Shown here: positions 1 to 5,193 of the stretch, piece by piece
How positions within the stretch are numbered: position 1 is the first letter of the stretch
How the letters are laid out: each line of letters begins with the position of its first letter
Source: JANRLJ01 sp034437895
GTDB taxonomy: Bacteria > Chloroflexota > Anaerolineae > Aggregatilineales > Phototrophicaceae
DNA length: 5,193 bases
Assembly: GCA_034437895.1 (NCBI GenBank)
Contig: DAOTTO010000113.1
Span: 1 to 5,193, forward strand
Reading direction: 5' to 3'
Program-made: the position numbers and the translations under genes
The notes under the pieces: model-generated
Database searches by the model: none
What the model saw: only the letters and a program-made list of their open reading frames with translations
Told to the model about the DNA's origin: nothing

Positions 1-31
1 ACCGTTTTCCATAGGTAACTTAAAAAACGGT
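1..31. repeat. Perfect 8-bp inverted repeat (hairpin 1)
   Basis: ACCGTTTT at 1-8 is the exact reverse complement of AAAACGGT at 24-31, giving an 8-bp stem with a 15-base loop. It is not followed by a T-run, so it does not look like a simple intrinsic terminator on the + strand. It is the first of four hairpins in the 138 bases before the oxidoreductase gene. It touches the window edge, so a longer stem cannot be excluded. Confidence 0.5.
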
Positions 32-45
32 ATCCCTTCGGGGAT
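32..45 (+). other. Hairpin with cUUCGg tetraloop (hairpin 2)
   Basis: ATCCC (32-36) and GGGAT (41-45) form a perfect 5-bp stem closed by C-TTCG-G, the exceptionally stable UUCG tetraloop context if transcribed on the + strand. It abuts hairpin 1 directly. It could be part of a structured leader, the 3' end of an upstream transcript, or a small dispersed palindrome. No T-run follows, so a terminator role is weak. Confidence 0.5.
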
Positions 46-63
46 TATTGTCCGCTACCCTTG

Positions 64-138
64 AAAGGAGACAGCGCTTACCGCGAACCTTTGGTTCGAC
101 CCCTTGCCTGAAGGCAGGGGTACCTCGCGCTAATTTCG
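64..138 (+). promoter_or_regulatory. Structured leader with remote Shine-Dalgarno before the OYE gene
   Basis: AAAGGAG at 64-70 is the only good ribosome binding sequence before the ATG at 139, yet it is 68 bases from it in linear sequence. AGCGC (73-77) can pair perfectly with GCGCT (127-131). This would close a three-way junction containing a 6-bp hairpin (CGAACC 84-89 with GGTTCG 93-98, loop TTT) and an 8-bp hairpin (CCCC 100-103 and TGCC 105-108 with GGCA 113-116 and GGGG 117-120, loop TGAA, one bulged T). When folded, only bases 71-72 and 132-138 (9 nt) separate the Shine-Dalgarno from the ATG, a normal spacing. The pairings are seen directly; the translational role is inferred. No known riboswitch class was recognised. 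A palindromic repeat inserted inside the binding site is an alternative explanation. Confidence 0.4.
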
Positions 139-1212
139 ATGAACTTGGCATACCTTTTTGATCCTTTAACTTTGCGCGGCGTAACGTTACGCAATCGCAT
201 TGGCGTTTCGCCGATGTGTCAATATAGCTGTGTGGATGGGTTCGCTACGGATTGGCATCTCGTCCATCTCGGTTCGCGGGCGGTTGGCGGCGCGGGACTC
301 ATTATCGCGGAAGCGACGGCTGTCGAAGCGCGTGGTCGGATTTCCCCCAACGATCTCGGTATCTGGCACGATGACCATATCGAACCTTTAGCCAAAATCA
401 CCCGCTTTATCAAAGAACACGGCGGCACACCTGCCATTCAATTGGCGCACGCCGGACGCAAAGCTGGAACTGCCCGTCCTTGGGCGGGAGGTCGTCCGCT
501 GTCTGACGAGCAAGGCGGCTGGGATGTCGTCGCGCCGAGTGCGATTCCGTTTTACGACGGCTTTCGTGTGCCGACTGCGTTGAGCGTGGAAGAAATCGCC
601 GCGATTCAGGAGAAGTTCAAAGCGGCGGCGCTGCGGGCGCTCGAAGCAGGTTTTGAGATGATCGAAATTCACGGCGCACACGGTTATCTGCTTCACAGCT
701 TTTATTCGCCACTTTCCAACCAACGCGAAGATCACTATGGCGGTAATTTTGAAAATCGCACCCGCTTTTTGCTGGAAACAACAAATGCTGTTCGCTCTGT
801 TTGGCCTGATGATAAGCCGCTGGCAGTGCGCCTCTCCTGCTCAGATTGGACGGAAGGCGGCTGGACGGGCGAAGATTCGGTTGAGTTAGCGCAGTCGCTC
901 AAAAACGAAGGCGTGGATTTGGTCGATTGCAGTTCGGGCGGCGCAGTGGCGAATGTCAAGATTCCCGTTGAGCCGGGCTATCAAGTGCCGTTTGCGGAGA
1001 TGATCCGTCAGGGCGCAAGCATCCCAACAGCGGCAGTGGGTTTGATTACGCAGGCCACGCAAGCGGATGCCATTATCCGCGAGGGGAAGGCCGATATAGT
1101 CTTACTGGGGCGCGAATCCCTGCGTGATCCCTATTGGCCTATCCACGCGGCACACGCCCTAGATCAGCAAGCGCAAGCTGCACTTCCATCGCAGTATGCC
1201 CGTGCATTTTAA
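139..1212 (+). CDS. Old Yellow Enzyme family NADH:flavin oxidoreductase (YqjM-like)
   Basis: This 357-residue protein is an FMN-binding TIM-barrel ene-reductase of the Old Yellow Enzyme family. Such cytosolic enzymes use NAD(P)H to reduce activated C=C bonds of enals, enones and similar electrophiles. The YqjM/XenA (thermophilic-like) class is indicated by SPMCQYS with Cys27 and Tyr29, by Gln101 and Lys108 in QLAHAGRK, by the HGAHGY motif giving His178, His181 and Tyr183 (substrate-binding pair and proton donor), by Arg231 in the RLS strand (FMN contact), by LLGRESLRDPYW near 322-333 (FMN phosphate region), and by a C-terminal QYARAF with Arg355 in the place of the YqjM arginine finger that reaches into the neighbouring subunit. 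The length is slightly above YqjM (338) and close to XenA. All expected active-site residues are present, so it should be active. The start is fixed by an in-frame TGA at 109-111 and no other start codon between. Its ribosome binding site is remote (see the leader). The physiological substrate cannot be told; no partner gene is adjacent on the same strand. Confidence 0.94.
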   Translation: MNLAYLFDPLTLRGVTLRNRIGVSPMCQYSCVDGFATDWHLVHLGSRAVGGAGLIIAEATAVEARGRISPNDLGIWHDDHIEPLAKITRFIKEHGGTPAIQLAHAGRKAGTARPWAGGRPLSDEQGGWDVVAPSAIPFYDGFRVPTALSVEEIAAIQEKFKAAALRALEAGFEMIEIHGAHGYLLHSFYSPLSNQREDHYGGNFENRTRFLLETTNAVRSVWPDDKPLAVRLSCSDWTEGGWTGEDSVELAQSLKNEGVDLVDCSSGGAVANVKIPVEPGYQVPFAEMIRQGASIPTAAVGLITQATQADAIIREGKADIVLLGRESLRDPYWPIHAAHALDQQAQAALPSQYARAF

Positions 1213-1224
1213 GCGGTGAAACTT

Positions 1225-1294
1225 TTAACCCCTAAGACACCAAGAAGATTTCCAAGTGATTCTCTGGGAGTCCTCTATGCCTTGTCCGATAAAT
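1225..1294. repeat. Degenerate dispersed-repeat remnant
   Basis: The stretch after the oxidoreductase stop has no coding signal. It contains ACCCCTAAGACACCAAGAAG (1228-1247) and a CT/TG-rich stretch around 1260-1287. Both resemble, from memory, arms of small non-coding palindromic repeats found between genes in Chloroflexota and other environmental bacteria. The 10-mer GACACCAAGA (1236-1245) recurs in inverse orientation at 2448-2457 in this window. Family membership is an inference; only the shared 10-mer is directly visible. Confidence 0.3.
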
Positions 1295-1306
1295 AGTTGA
1301 AGATTG

Positions 1307-1360
1307 AACCACAGGAAACACGGAGGAGAATTCAATCAAATCTCTGTGCGCTCTGTGGTT
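1307..1360. repeat. Imperfect 54-bp palindrome between convergent genes
   Basis: AACCACAG (1307-1314) and CTGTGGTT (1353-1360) are perfect inverted arms. Inside them, CACGGAGG (1319-1326) pairs with TCTCTGTG (1341-1348), counting two G-T pairs, with an unpaired stretch between the two stems. The element sits in the 156-bp gap between the 3' ends of the convergent oxidoreductase and PhyH genes. It could work as a two-way transcription barrier, though neither side has a strong T-run. The AACCACAGAG...CTCTGTGGTT pattern resembles a widely dispersed intergenic palindrome seen in many environmental genomes (recalled, not searched). Confidence 0.5.
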
Positions 1361-1368
1361 AAAAGAAT

Positions 1369-2289
1369 TTACCCCGCATCACCCGCGCTGCAATAAGAAC
1401 CGTCCATGTGGACGAGATGCGCCACACGCAGTTCCGCCGCTTCATCTTCGCTCATCTGCGGACGGAATTCATCGGATGCCTGCCACATAAACGGCGCTAC
1501 GTCGGGATAGGCTTCACCGAAGCGCTTCAGGCCAAGCGGGATGAGGCGCATCCGCTGATCGATCCAAGTGCTGTCCCAGGGGCCATCTTTGATAATTTCT
1601 TCCGCCGCCCGAAATTCATAATAAATCGTCCGGCGCAATGCCTTGCCTTGTGTACGTTCCGAGCCGTGAACGACCATTACATCATGCAGCAGCACATCGC
1701 CCGGATTCATCTCGACATCAATCGCGTCGGGATGATCCCAGCCATAGGTATCGTTGACGGCGCAGATGTCGGCTTTTTGGCCTTGCGTACCGGGGATCAC
1801 CCGCAGCGCCCCACCGCCCGTGCGCGATTCATCCAGATACAAATCATAATTGAAGATGCGATGGCTGCGCGGGTGGGTCGCGTCCTGATGCCAGGGAATT
1901 GCTTCGCCGTCGCCAGCCTGCTTAAACACCATCGACTCATAAGTCGGCACGAAGTTATTTCCGCACAGGCTTTCCGCTACGCCCAACACATACGGGCTAC
2001 CGAGCAGTTCGAGCGAGGCAATTTGCCCTTTGTTGTGGACATAATCCACGCGATACATGACTCGATTTCCGTTAGAACGGTTGGCGAACTTGTAATCATA
2101 ATACGCATCGCTGCCATCGGATTGGCTGCCGTCTGCGATCCACGCCGCACCTGCTTGCTGCAAGCATTCCAGCATCGGCGCGGGAATCCAGTTACGCAAA
2201 ATCAGGTAGCCGTTGTTGTCGTAAAAATTGATTTGTTCGTCGCTTAAATGAAAAGGCGAAATTTTTTCGGAGATATTTGGTAAAGTCAT
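1369..2289 (-). CDS. Phytanoyl-CoA dioxygenase (PhyH) family oxygenase
   Basis: This 306-residue soluble protein belongs to the PhyH branch of Fe(II)/2-oxoglutarate-dependent oxygenases. Members couple oxidative decarboxylation of 2-oxoglutarate to hydroxylation of a substrate. The double-stranded beta-helix signature is complete: WHQD gives His134 and Asp136, HDVMVVHGS gives the distal iron ligand His208, and Arg219, eleven residues later as in human PhyH (His264/Arg275), should bind 2-oxoglutarate. The N-terminal LSDEQINFYDNNGYLILRNWI (15-35) is the usual PhyH opening. GGGALRVIPGTQG (158-170) and MNPGDVLLHD (194-203) are typical core strands. It lacks the EctD signature, so it is not an ectoine hydroxylase; the substrate is unknown and need not be a CoA ester. 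The start codon is preceded by GGGG eight bases upstream, a weak ribosome site. The gene is divergent from the AraC-type regulator, which probably controls it, and convergent with the oxidoreductase. No signal peptide is seen. Confidence 0.9.
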   Translation of the reverse strand: MTLPNISEKISPFHLSDEQINFYDNNGYLILRNWIPAPMLECLQQAGAAWIADGSQSDGSDAYYDYKFANRSNGNRVMYRVDYVHNKGQIASLELLGSPYVLGVAESLCGNNFVPTYESMVFKQAGDGEAIPWHQDATHPRSHRIFNYDLYLDESRTGGGALRVIPGTQGQKADICAVNDTYGWDHPDAIDVEMNPGDVLLHDVMVVHGSERTQGKALRRTIYYEFRAAEEIIKDGPWDSTWIDQRMRLIPLGLKRFGEAYPDVAPFMWQASDEFRPQMSEDEAAELRVAHLVHMDGSYCSAGDAG

Positions 2290-2318
2290 GAGAAACGCCC
2301 CAATTAGATAGATTTACT

Positions 2319-2349
2319 TTATAATACGTGTGTTATCCTGAATAATCTT
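2319..2349 (-). promoter_or_regulatory. Candidate promoter of the PhyH gene
   Basis: On the minus strand TATTAT (2326-2321, continuing TATTATAA to 2319) is a good -10 box. It lies 31 bases before the ATG at 2289, leaving a short leader. The hexamer at the expected -35 position with 17-bp spacing (2349-2344) reads AAGATT, far from TTGACA. A good -10 with a poor -35 is typical of activator-dependent promoters and fits control by the neighbouring AraC-type protein. Assigned by eye. Confidence 0.35.
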
Positions 2350-2411
2350 CTTAAAAAGCGCTGTTTTTTCCTGAATCCTAACTATTATATATTTAAATTG
2401 GCGGACTGAAT
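2336..2411 (+). promoter_or_regulatory. Candidate operator: three spaced CTGAAT direct repeats
   Basis: TCCTGAAT occurs perfectly at 2336-2343 and 2369-2376 (within TTNTCCTGAAT at 2333-2343 and 2366-2376). A third shorter copy, CTGAAT, is at 2406-2411. The offsets are 33 and 35 bp, close to three helical turns, so all copies would face a similar side of the DNA. AraC-family proteins commonly bind direct-repeat half-sites. The first copy lies in the spacer of the proposed PhyH promoter, and the third lies upstream of the AraC gene. The repeats are seen; binding by this regulator is inferred. Confidence 0.35.
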
Positions 2412-2447
2412 AAAGCTCTTTGAACTATGCTCCATCTCAATGCCAAA

Positions 2448-2474
2448 TCTTGGTGTCCTTGGCAACTTGGTGGG
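2448..2474 (+). repeat. CTTGG-rich repeat remnant upstream of the AraC gene
   Basis: CTTGG occurs three times, at 2449, 2458 and 2466, with 9- and 8-base spacing. TCTTGGTGTC (2448-2457) is the exact reverse complement of 1236-1245 downstream of the oxidoreductase gene. It looks like one arm of a dispersed intergenic repeat. If translated from an upstream TTG at 2420 it would form an odd hydrophobic N-terminus, which supports treating it as non-coding. Confidence 0.35.
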
Positions 2475-2490
2475 TCAGTTTTATTCTTAG

Positions 2491-2500
2491 AAAGGGGATA
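2491..2500 (+). promoter_or_regulatory. Ribosome binding site deciding the AraC-type start
   Basis: AAAGGGG at 2491-2497 lies directly before ATG 2501 (three bases from the last G, five from the AAGG core). An in-frame TTG at 2420 would add 27 residues but has no purine-rich sequence before it. This site therefore favours 2501. Confidence 0.65.
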
Positions 2501-3319
2501 ATGCGCGAAATATCACATTTTGGGCTGCGCGGCTGGCGCGGGTATCCGGGATTGATGTCGCTGCCTCATCGCCATGACGACATCGAACTGAATTTGGTCG
2601 AAGCAGGCCGGATGACGTATGTTTTCGGCAGCCGTCAGATCACGCTCCAAGCGGGGCAGTTTGTCTTGTTCTGGGCGGCGGCACCGCATCAACTGATCGC
2701 GGCGGACGAGGGTACGAGTTTGATTTGGCTGACTCTGCCACTGGCTTGGTTTTTGCGTTGGCAGTTATCCGAAGCGCTTACGCGCCGTATTTTGAATGGT
2801 GAGATGCTTTTTGTCAGCGATGAGTCTGCTTCTAGTCGGGATGCTGTGCTTTTGAATCACTGGCTGGAAGATTTACAGATCGCCACGCCGGAACGCCGGA
2901 CGATTGTGCTACTGGAACTGGAAGCACGTTTGCGACGGCTAGGGCTGCAAACATCGGACAAATCGAGCTTGGCAAAGCAAGGGGAAACAAGCAAGGCAGA
3001 GCAGATGGCGGCCTACATCGCGGCACATTACACCGAACCGTTGATGATTTCGCAGATCGCGGCGGCTGTTCATCTACATCCAAATTATGCGATGAAAATA
3101 TTCCGCCAAGCCTTTGGACGTGGCCTGATGGAGTATGTAACGCAGCATCGCTTACTCCATGCTCAACGCCTGCTCGTCACGACTCAGGCCGATATTCTGG
3201 ACATCGCGCTCGAAGCGGGTTTCGGTTCATCCAGTAGTTTTTATGCTGCCTTCAAGCGAATTTCTGGGCAGTCGCCGGGGCAGTATCGCGCCGCTTTAGG
3301 AGTGCTTAAGTCTGAATAA
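2501..3319 (+). CDS. AraC-family transcriptional regulator with N-terminal cupin domain
   Basis: From ATG 2501 this is a 272-residue two-domain regulator. The N-terminal sensing domain is a cupin: His23-x-His25-x3-Glu29-x6-Gly36 matches the first cupin motif exactly, and Gly52...Pro62-His63 resembles the second, so a metal-binding quartet His/His/Glu/His is plausible. A helical linker follows (about 80-165). The C-terminal AraC/XylS DNA-binding domain spans about 166-265 with two helix-turn-helix units: near 182-206 (LHPNYAMKIFRQAFG) and near 231-259, ending in the family signature AGFGSSSSFYAAFKRISGQSP. The length is usual for AraC proteins of this layout. It is divergent from the PhyH oxygenase gene with a 211-bp shared control region holding direct repeats, so it most likely regulates that gene and perhaps itself. 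An in-frame TTG at 2420 would give 299 residues, but the extension is repeat-derived and lacks a ribosome site. Its 3' end overlaps the convergent surface-protein gene by 24 bp. The effector is unknown. Confidence 0.92.
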   Translation: MREISHFGLRGWRGYPGLMSLPHRHDDIELNLVEAGRMTYVFGSRQITLQAGQFVLFWAAAPHQLIAADEGTSLIWLTLPLAWFLRWQLSEALTRRILNGEMLFVSDESASSRDAVLLNHWLEDLQIATPERRTIVLLELEARLRRLGLQTSDKSSLAKQGETSKAEQMAAYIAAHYTEPLMISQIAAAVHLHPNYAMKIFRQAFGRGLMEYVTQHRLLHAQRLLVTTQADILDIALEAGFGSSSSFYAAFKRISGQSPGQYRAALGVLKSE

Positions 3320-5193
3320 AATCGTTCCCCCTGCCAGCATAAGCCCCATCATGCACAAAAGCACTAGCCCGCGCCATTGGGGTGTTTCTCCGGTTCGGGG
3401 AAGCTGCGTCACGCTCAGTAAATCGGCAGACGCGCACGCCACTGGGGTTAGGTTGAGGCACGCTTGATTCCGAACTAAGAACGGCACGCGTGCTTCGCTC
3501 CTCACTTGCGTAGTGACGGTGATCGTCACGAACTCGCCCACATTAAGCGTACTTTGCTCAAAGTTGATCCGCTGACCGTTGACCGTTACGATGCCTGAAC
3601 TGGCGGCTGCCGAAACCACTTGTAATTCTACCGGGACGTTATCGGTCATCACGACATTGGGCATTACCACATCGGTGATGTTATTAATCGTAATCGTGTA
3701 AACAGCGGCATCCCCCGGCGCGACAAAGGGCGGTTGAACCGTCTTGCTAATCAACCCTGATGTTGTTTGTGTTTGCCCACCGGGGAGAGTCTGAGGGCGG
3801 AGCCGATTGGTCGTTCCAGGGCGGTCACGCAACCCTGTTAGCTCATCATCTTGATTATTGCTCGGATTCATATCCTGAAGGCCGGGGGGCGCGCCAACAC
3901 TGGCAGCATTATAAAACGGATTCGGTGCCTCACCCATGACATTAGCCCGGATGTTGTAAAAAATTTCGCCACCGATAGGGATCGTCACTGAGTCGTTTAT
4001 GTTGCCCACTCCCGTTGGTGAACAGCTTGCGCCTGCACCCGGTTCACACGTCCACGTCATATCACGCAAGTAACTCTCAAACATATCGGTTACGGTTGCG
4101 CCTATCGCATCGCTGGAGCCGACGTTATAAACGCGCAGCCGATAATCCACCACCGTGTCTACCGGATCATAAATATCGACCTTCTCTATACCCAGATCAA
4201 TATCGACAATTTGTAAACCCCCTACGAGACGGACAGGCGGTGTCGGCACATAAACCCAGGTATCAATCCCTTTGATATTGCCATAACTATTCGTGAACAG
4301 ATTATCCGTCGTGCCGAAGCCATGTGCGCCACCGACACTGTTGATTCCCCCTAGTGCAGACGCAGGATTCGATTGAATTTGTCCCAATACGGGTGGAAGC
4401 GAGGAGTCATCATAATAAATGGTGTAATCAATCCGATTGGCTGGGGAATTAACATCCGCTAACCGCGAAATGACCAATCCATTTGGATTCGCTTCCACGT
4501 CGATAAAAGGAAAATGAACTTCGCCCACGTTGAGCGAAATCTCCGCTTCATAAGTAAAAAAGCCCGTCGTCGAGATGTTGCCCAAGCCATCGCGCCCATC
4601 CCATAAAACACTATTTGTGGTACCGGGAACCGAGGTGCCATACATCGTGCGATCAATTGCATCGGTAAAATCGCCATCAGAATTTAAGTCGATAGACACC
4701 CGATAGCTGCCCGTGTAGCCTAACGGCAGATCAAAACTAAATCGTCCCCCTTGCCCCCCGCCAGTCACGTTGAGACCGCCGCCTGCACCGACAAATTGAA
4801 AATTGGAGGGAGGGGGTGGCACAAAAGGCGTAGGCAAACGCAGCCATTCGGTAGTTCCGCCTGCAAAGGCGGCCTGAACAGGTAAATCAGGACTTGGGAT
4901 ATTAAAGAAGATTTTATGCGTAATATCGCTAAGAGTATCGGGTGCATTGGGGTTTTGTACAAACTCGCCCGGCTGCAAATTTAAGGTGACATCATCCGTA
5001 AGCTGTACCGAGCGATATAAGCGCAGCCCTGCGCCATCTTGGAAACCTTTATTGTTGCCGAAAAAGATAAACCCAAAAGGATTCATCCTATTCAGGTCAA
5101 CCTCATAGAGATAACCGTCATTGGTCAGAATGTAGTAAATGGCATCCAACGCAGCAGGATTGGCGAGAGTACCGTTGGCTCCCATTGTTAGCG
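3296..5193 (-). CDS. DUF11-repeat, LPXTG-anchored surface protein (5' end outside window)
   Basis: This is the C-terminal part of a large extracellular protein, probably tethered to the cell surface. The reading frame stays open to the window edge. The first visible ATG (5185) is followed by folded-domain sequence and no signal peptide, so the true start lies beyond. Numbering from that Met: an unassigned N-terminal region (1-116); a proline-rich linker (LPTPFVPPPPSNFQ, 117-130); a glycine-rich beta region with an acidic loop DLNSDGDFTD (166-175) that could bind calcium; and VLWDGRDGLGN (193-203), as in FlgD-like Ig folds. Two DUF11 domains follow, about 325-452 and 477-592. Each carries a Cys-x7-Cys pair (380/388 and 576/584), likely disulfides. 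It ends with LPRTGETP (595-602), a single membrane helix (about 606-625) and a short basic tail RLKHS, the classic sortase signal. No sortase gene is in view. The ligand or role (adhesin, surface layer, stalk) cannot be told. It converges on and overlaps the AraC gene. Confidence 0.85.
   Translation of the reverse strand, partial: LTMGANGTLANPAALDAIYYILTNDGYLYEVDLNRMNPFGFIFFGNNKGFQDGAGLRLYRSVQLTDDVTLNLQPGEFVQNPNAPDTLSDITHKIFFNIPSPDLPVQAAFAGGTTEWLRLPTPFVPPPPSNFQFVGAGGGLNVTGGGQGGRFSFDLPLGYTGSYRVSIDLNSDGDFTDAIDRTMYGTSVPGTTNSVLWDGRDGLGNISTTGFFTYEAEISLNVGEVHFPFIDVEANPNGLVISRLADVNSPANRIDYTIYYDDSSLPPVLGQIQSNPASALGGINSVGGAHGFGTTDNLFTNSYGNIKGIDTWVYVPTPPVRLVGGLQIVDIDLGIEKVDIYDPVDTVVDYRLRVYNVGSSDAIGATVTDMFESYLRDMTWTCEPGAGASCSPTGVGNINDSVTIPIGGEIFYNIRANVMGEAPNPFYNAASVGAPPGLQDMNPSNNQDDELTGLRDRPGTTNRLRPQTLPGGQTQTTSGLISKTVQPPFVAPGDAAVYTITINNITDVVMPNVVMTDNVPVELQVVSAAASSGIVTVNGQRINFEQSTLNVGEFVTITVTTQVRSEARVPFLVRNQACLNLTPVACASADLLSVTQLPRTGETPQWRGLVLLCMMGLMLAGGTILFRLKHS

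Noticed and set aside
86..108. tRNA T-arm look-alike (GGTTCGACCCC)
   Set aside because: The bases flanking TTCGA do not form the 5-bp T-stem, and no acceptor or anticodon arm fits; the segment is better explained by two simple hairpins.
1408..2247. 279-codon open frame on the + strand inside the PhyH gene
   Set aside because: It is antisense to a gene with full catalytic motifs. Its translation shows no domain and it has no ribosome site; it is a shadow of codon bias.
1369..2289. Assignment of the PhyH-family gene as ectoine hydroxylase
   Set aside because: The iron-ligand motif is WHQDATHPR rather than the EctD-type signature, and no ectoine genes are nearby.
2353..2368. AAAAAGCGCTGTTTTTT as an intrinsic terminator
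   Set aside because: The near-palindrome has no room for a loop and lies in the middle of a divergent promoter region where termination makes little sense.
2420..2500. TTG start giving a 27-residue N-terminal extension of the AraC-type protein
   Set aside because: There is no Shine-Dalgarno before 2420, the added residues come from CTTGG repeat DNA, and ATG 2501 has AAAGGGG directly upstream.
4015..4275. 86-codon + strand frame inside the surface-protein gene
   Set aside because: It has no start signal or recognisable motif and overlaps a DUF11 domain on the opposite strand.
1..5193. A complete new defence or mobile system
   Set aside because: No nuclease, recombinase, toxin, helicase, reverse transcriptase or CRISPR-like array is present; the four genes belong to familiar families.

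Overview
The window holds four protein genes: a YqjM-type Old Yellow Enzyme (+), a PhyH-family Fe(II)/2-oxoglutarate dioxygenase (-), an AraC-family regulator (+), and the C-terminal part of a large DUF11/LPXTG surface protein (-) whose 5' end lies beyond the right edge. No gene-free stretch exceeds about 210 bases. No rRNA, tRNA, CRISPR array or transposase gene was seen.

Organism: a bacterium with roughly balanced GC content. An LPRTG sorting signal followed by a single membrane segment, on a protein with DUF11 repeats, together with an OYE, a PhyH oxygenase and an AraC regulator, fits Chloroflexota (Anaerolineae-like) best. This is an inference; no phylogenetic marker is present.

Layout: Positions 1-138 are a leader packed with perfect short hairpins. 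A strong Shine-Dalgarno sequence (AAAGGAG, 64-70) lies too far from the OYE start at 139 to work in linear form. A 5-bp helix (73-77 with 127-131) enclosing two hairpins would bring it to 9 unpaired bases from the ATG. Positions 139-1212 encode the OYE. Positions 1213-1368 separate the convergent OYE and PhyH genes and hold degenerate palindromic repeat material. Positions 1369-2289 encode PhyH. The 211-bp divergent region 2290-2500 carries a likely PhyH -10 box, three regularly spaced CTGAAT words that could be AraC-type half-sites, and a CTTGG-rich repeat remnant. The AraC gene most likely starts at 2501 and ends at 3319, overlapping the convergent surface-protein gene by 24 bp.

Working together: the divergent AraC/PhyH pair with direct repeats between them looks like a local control unit, in which a cupin-sensing AraC protein controls an oxygenase of unknown substrate. 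The OYE and the surface protein have no evident functional link to that pair. No clearly new multi-gene system is visible. The most unusual signals are non-coding: the structured OYE leader and the CTGAAT array.
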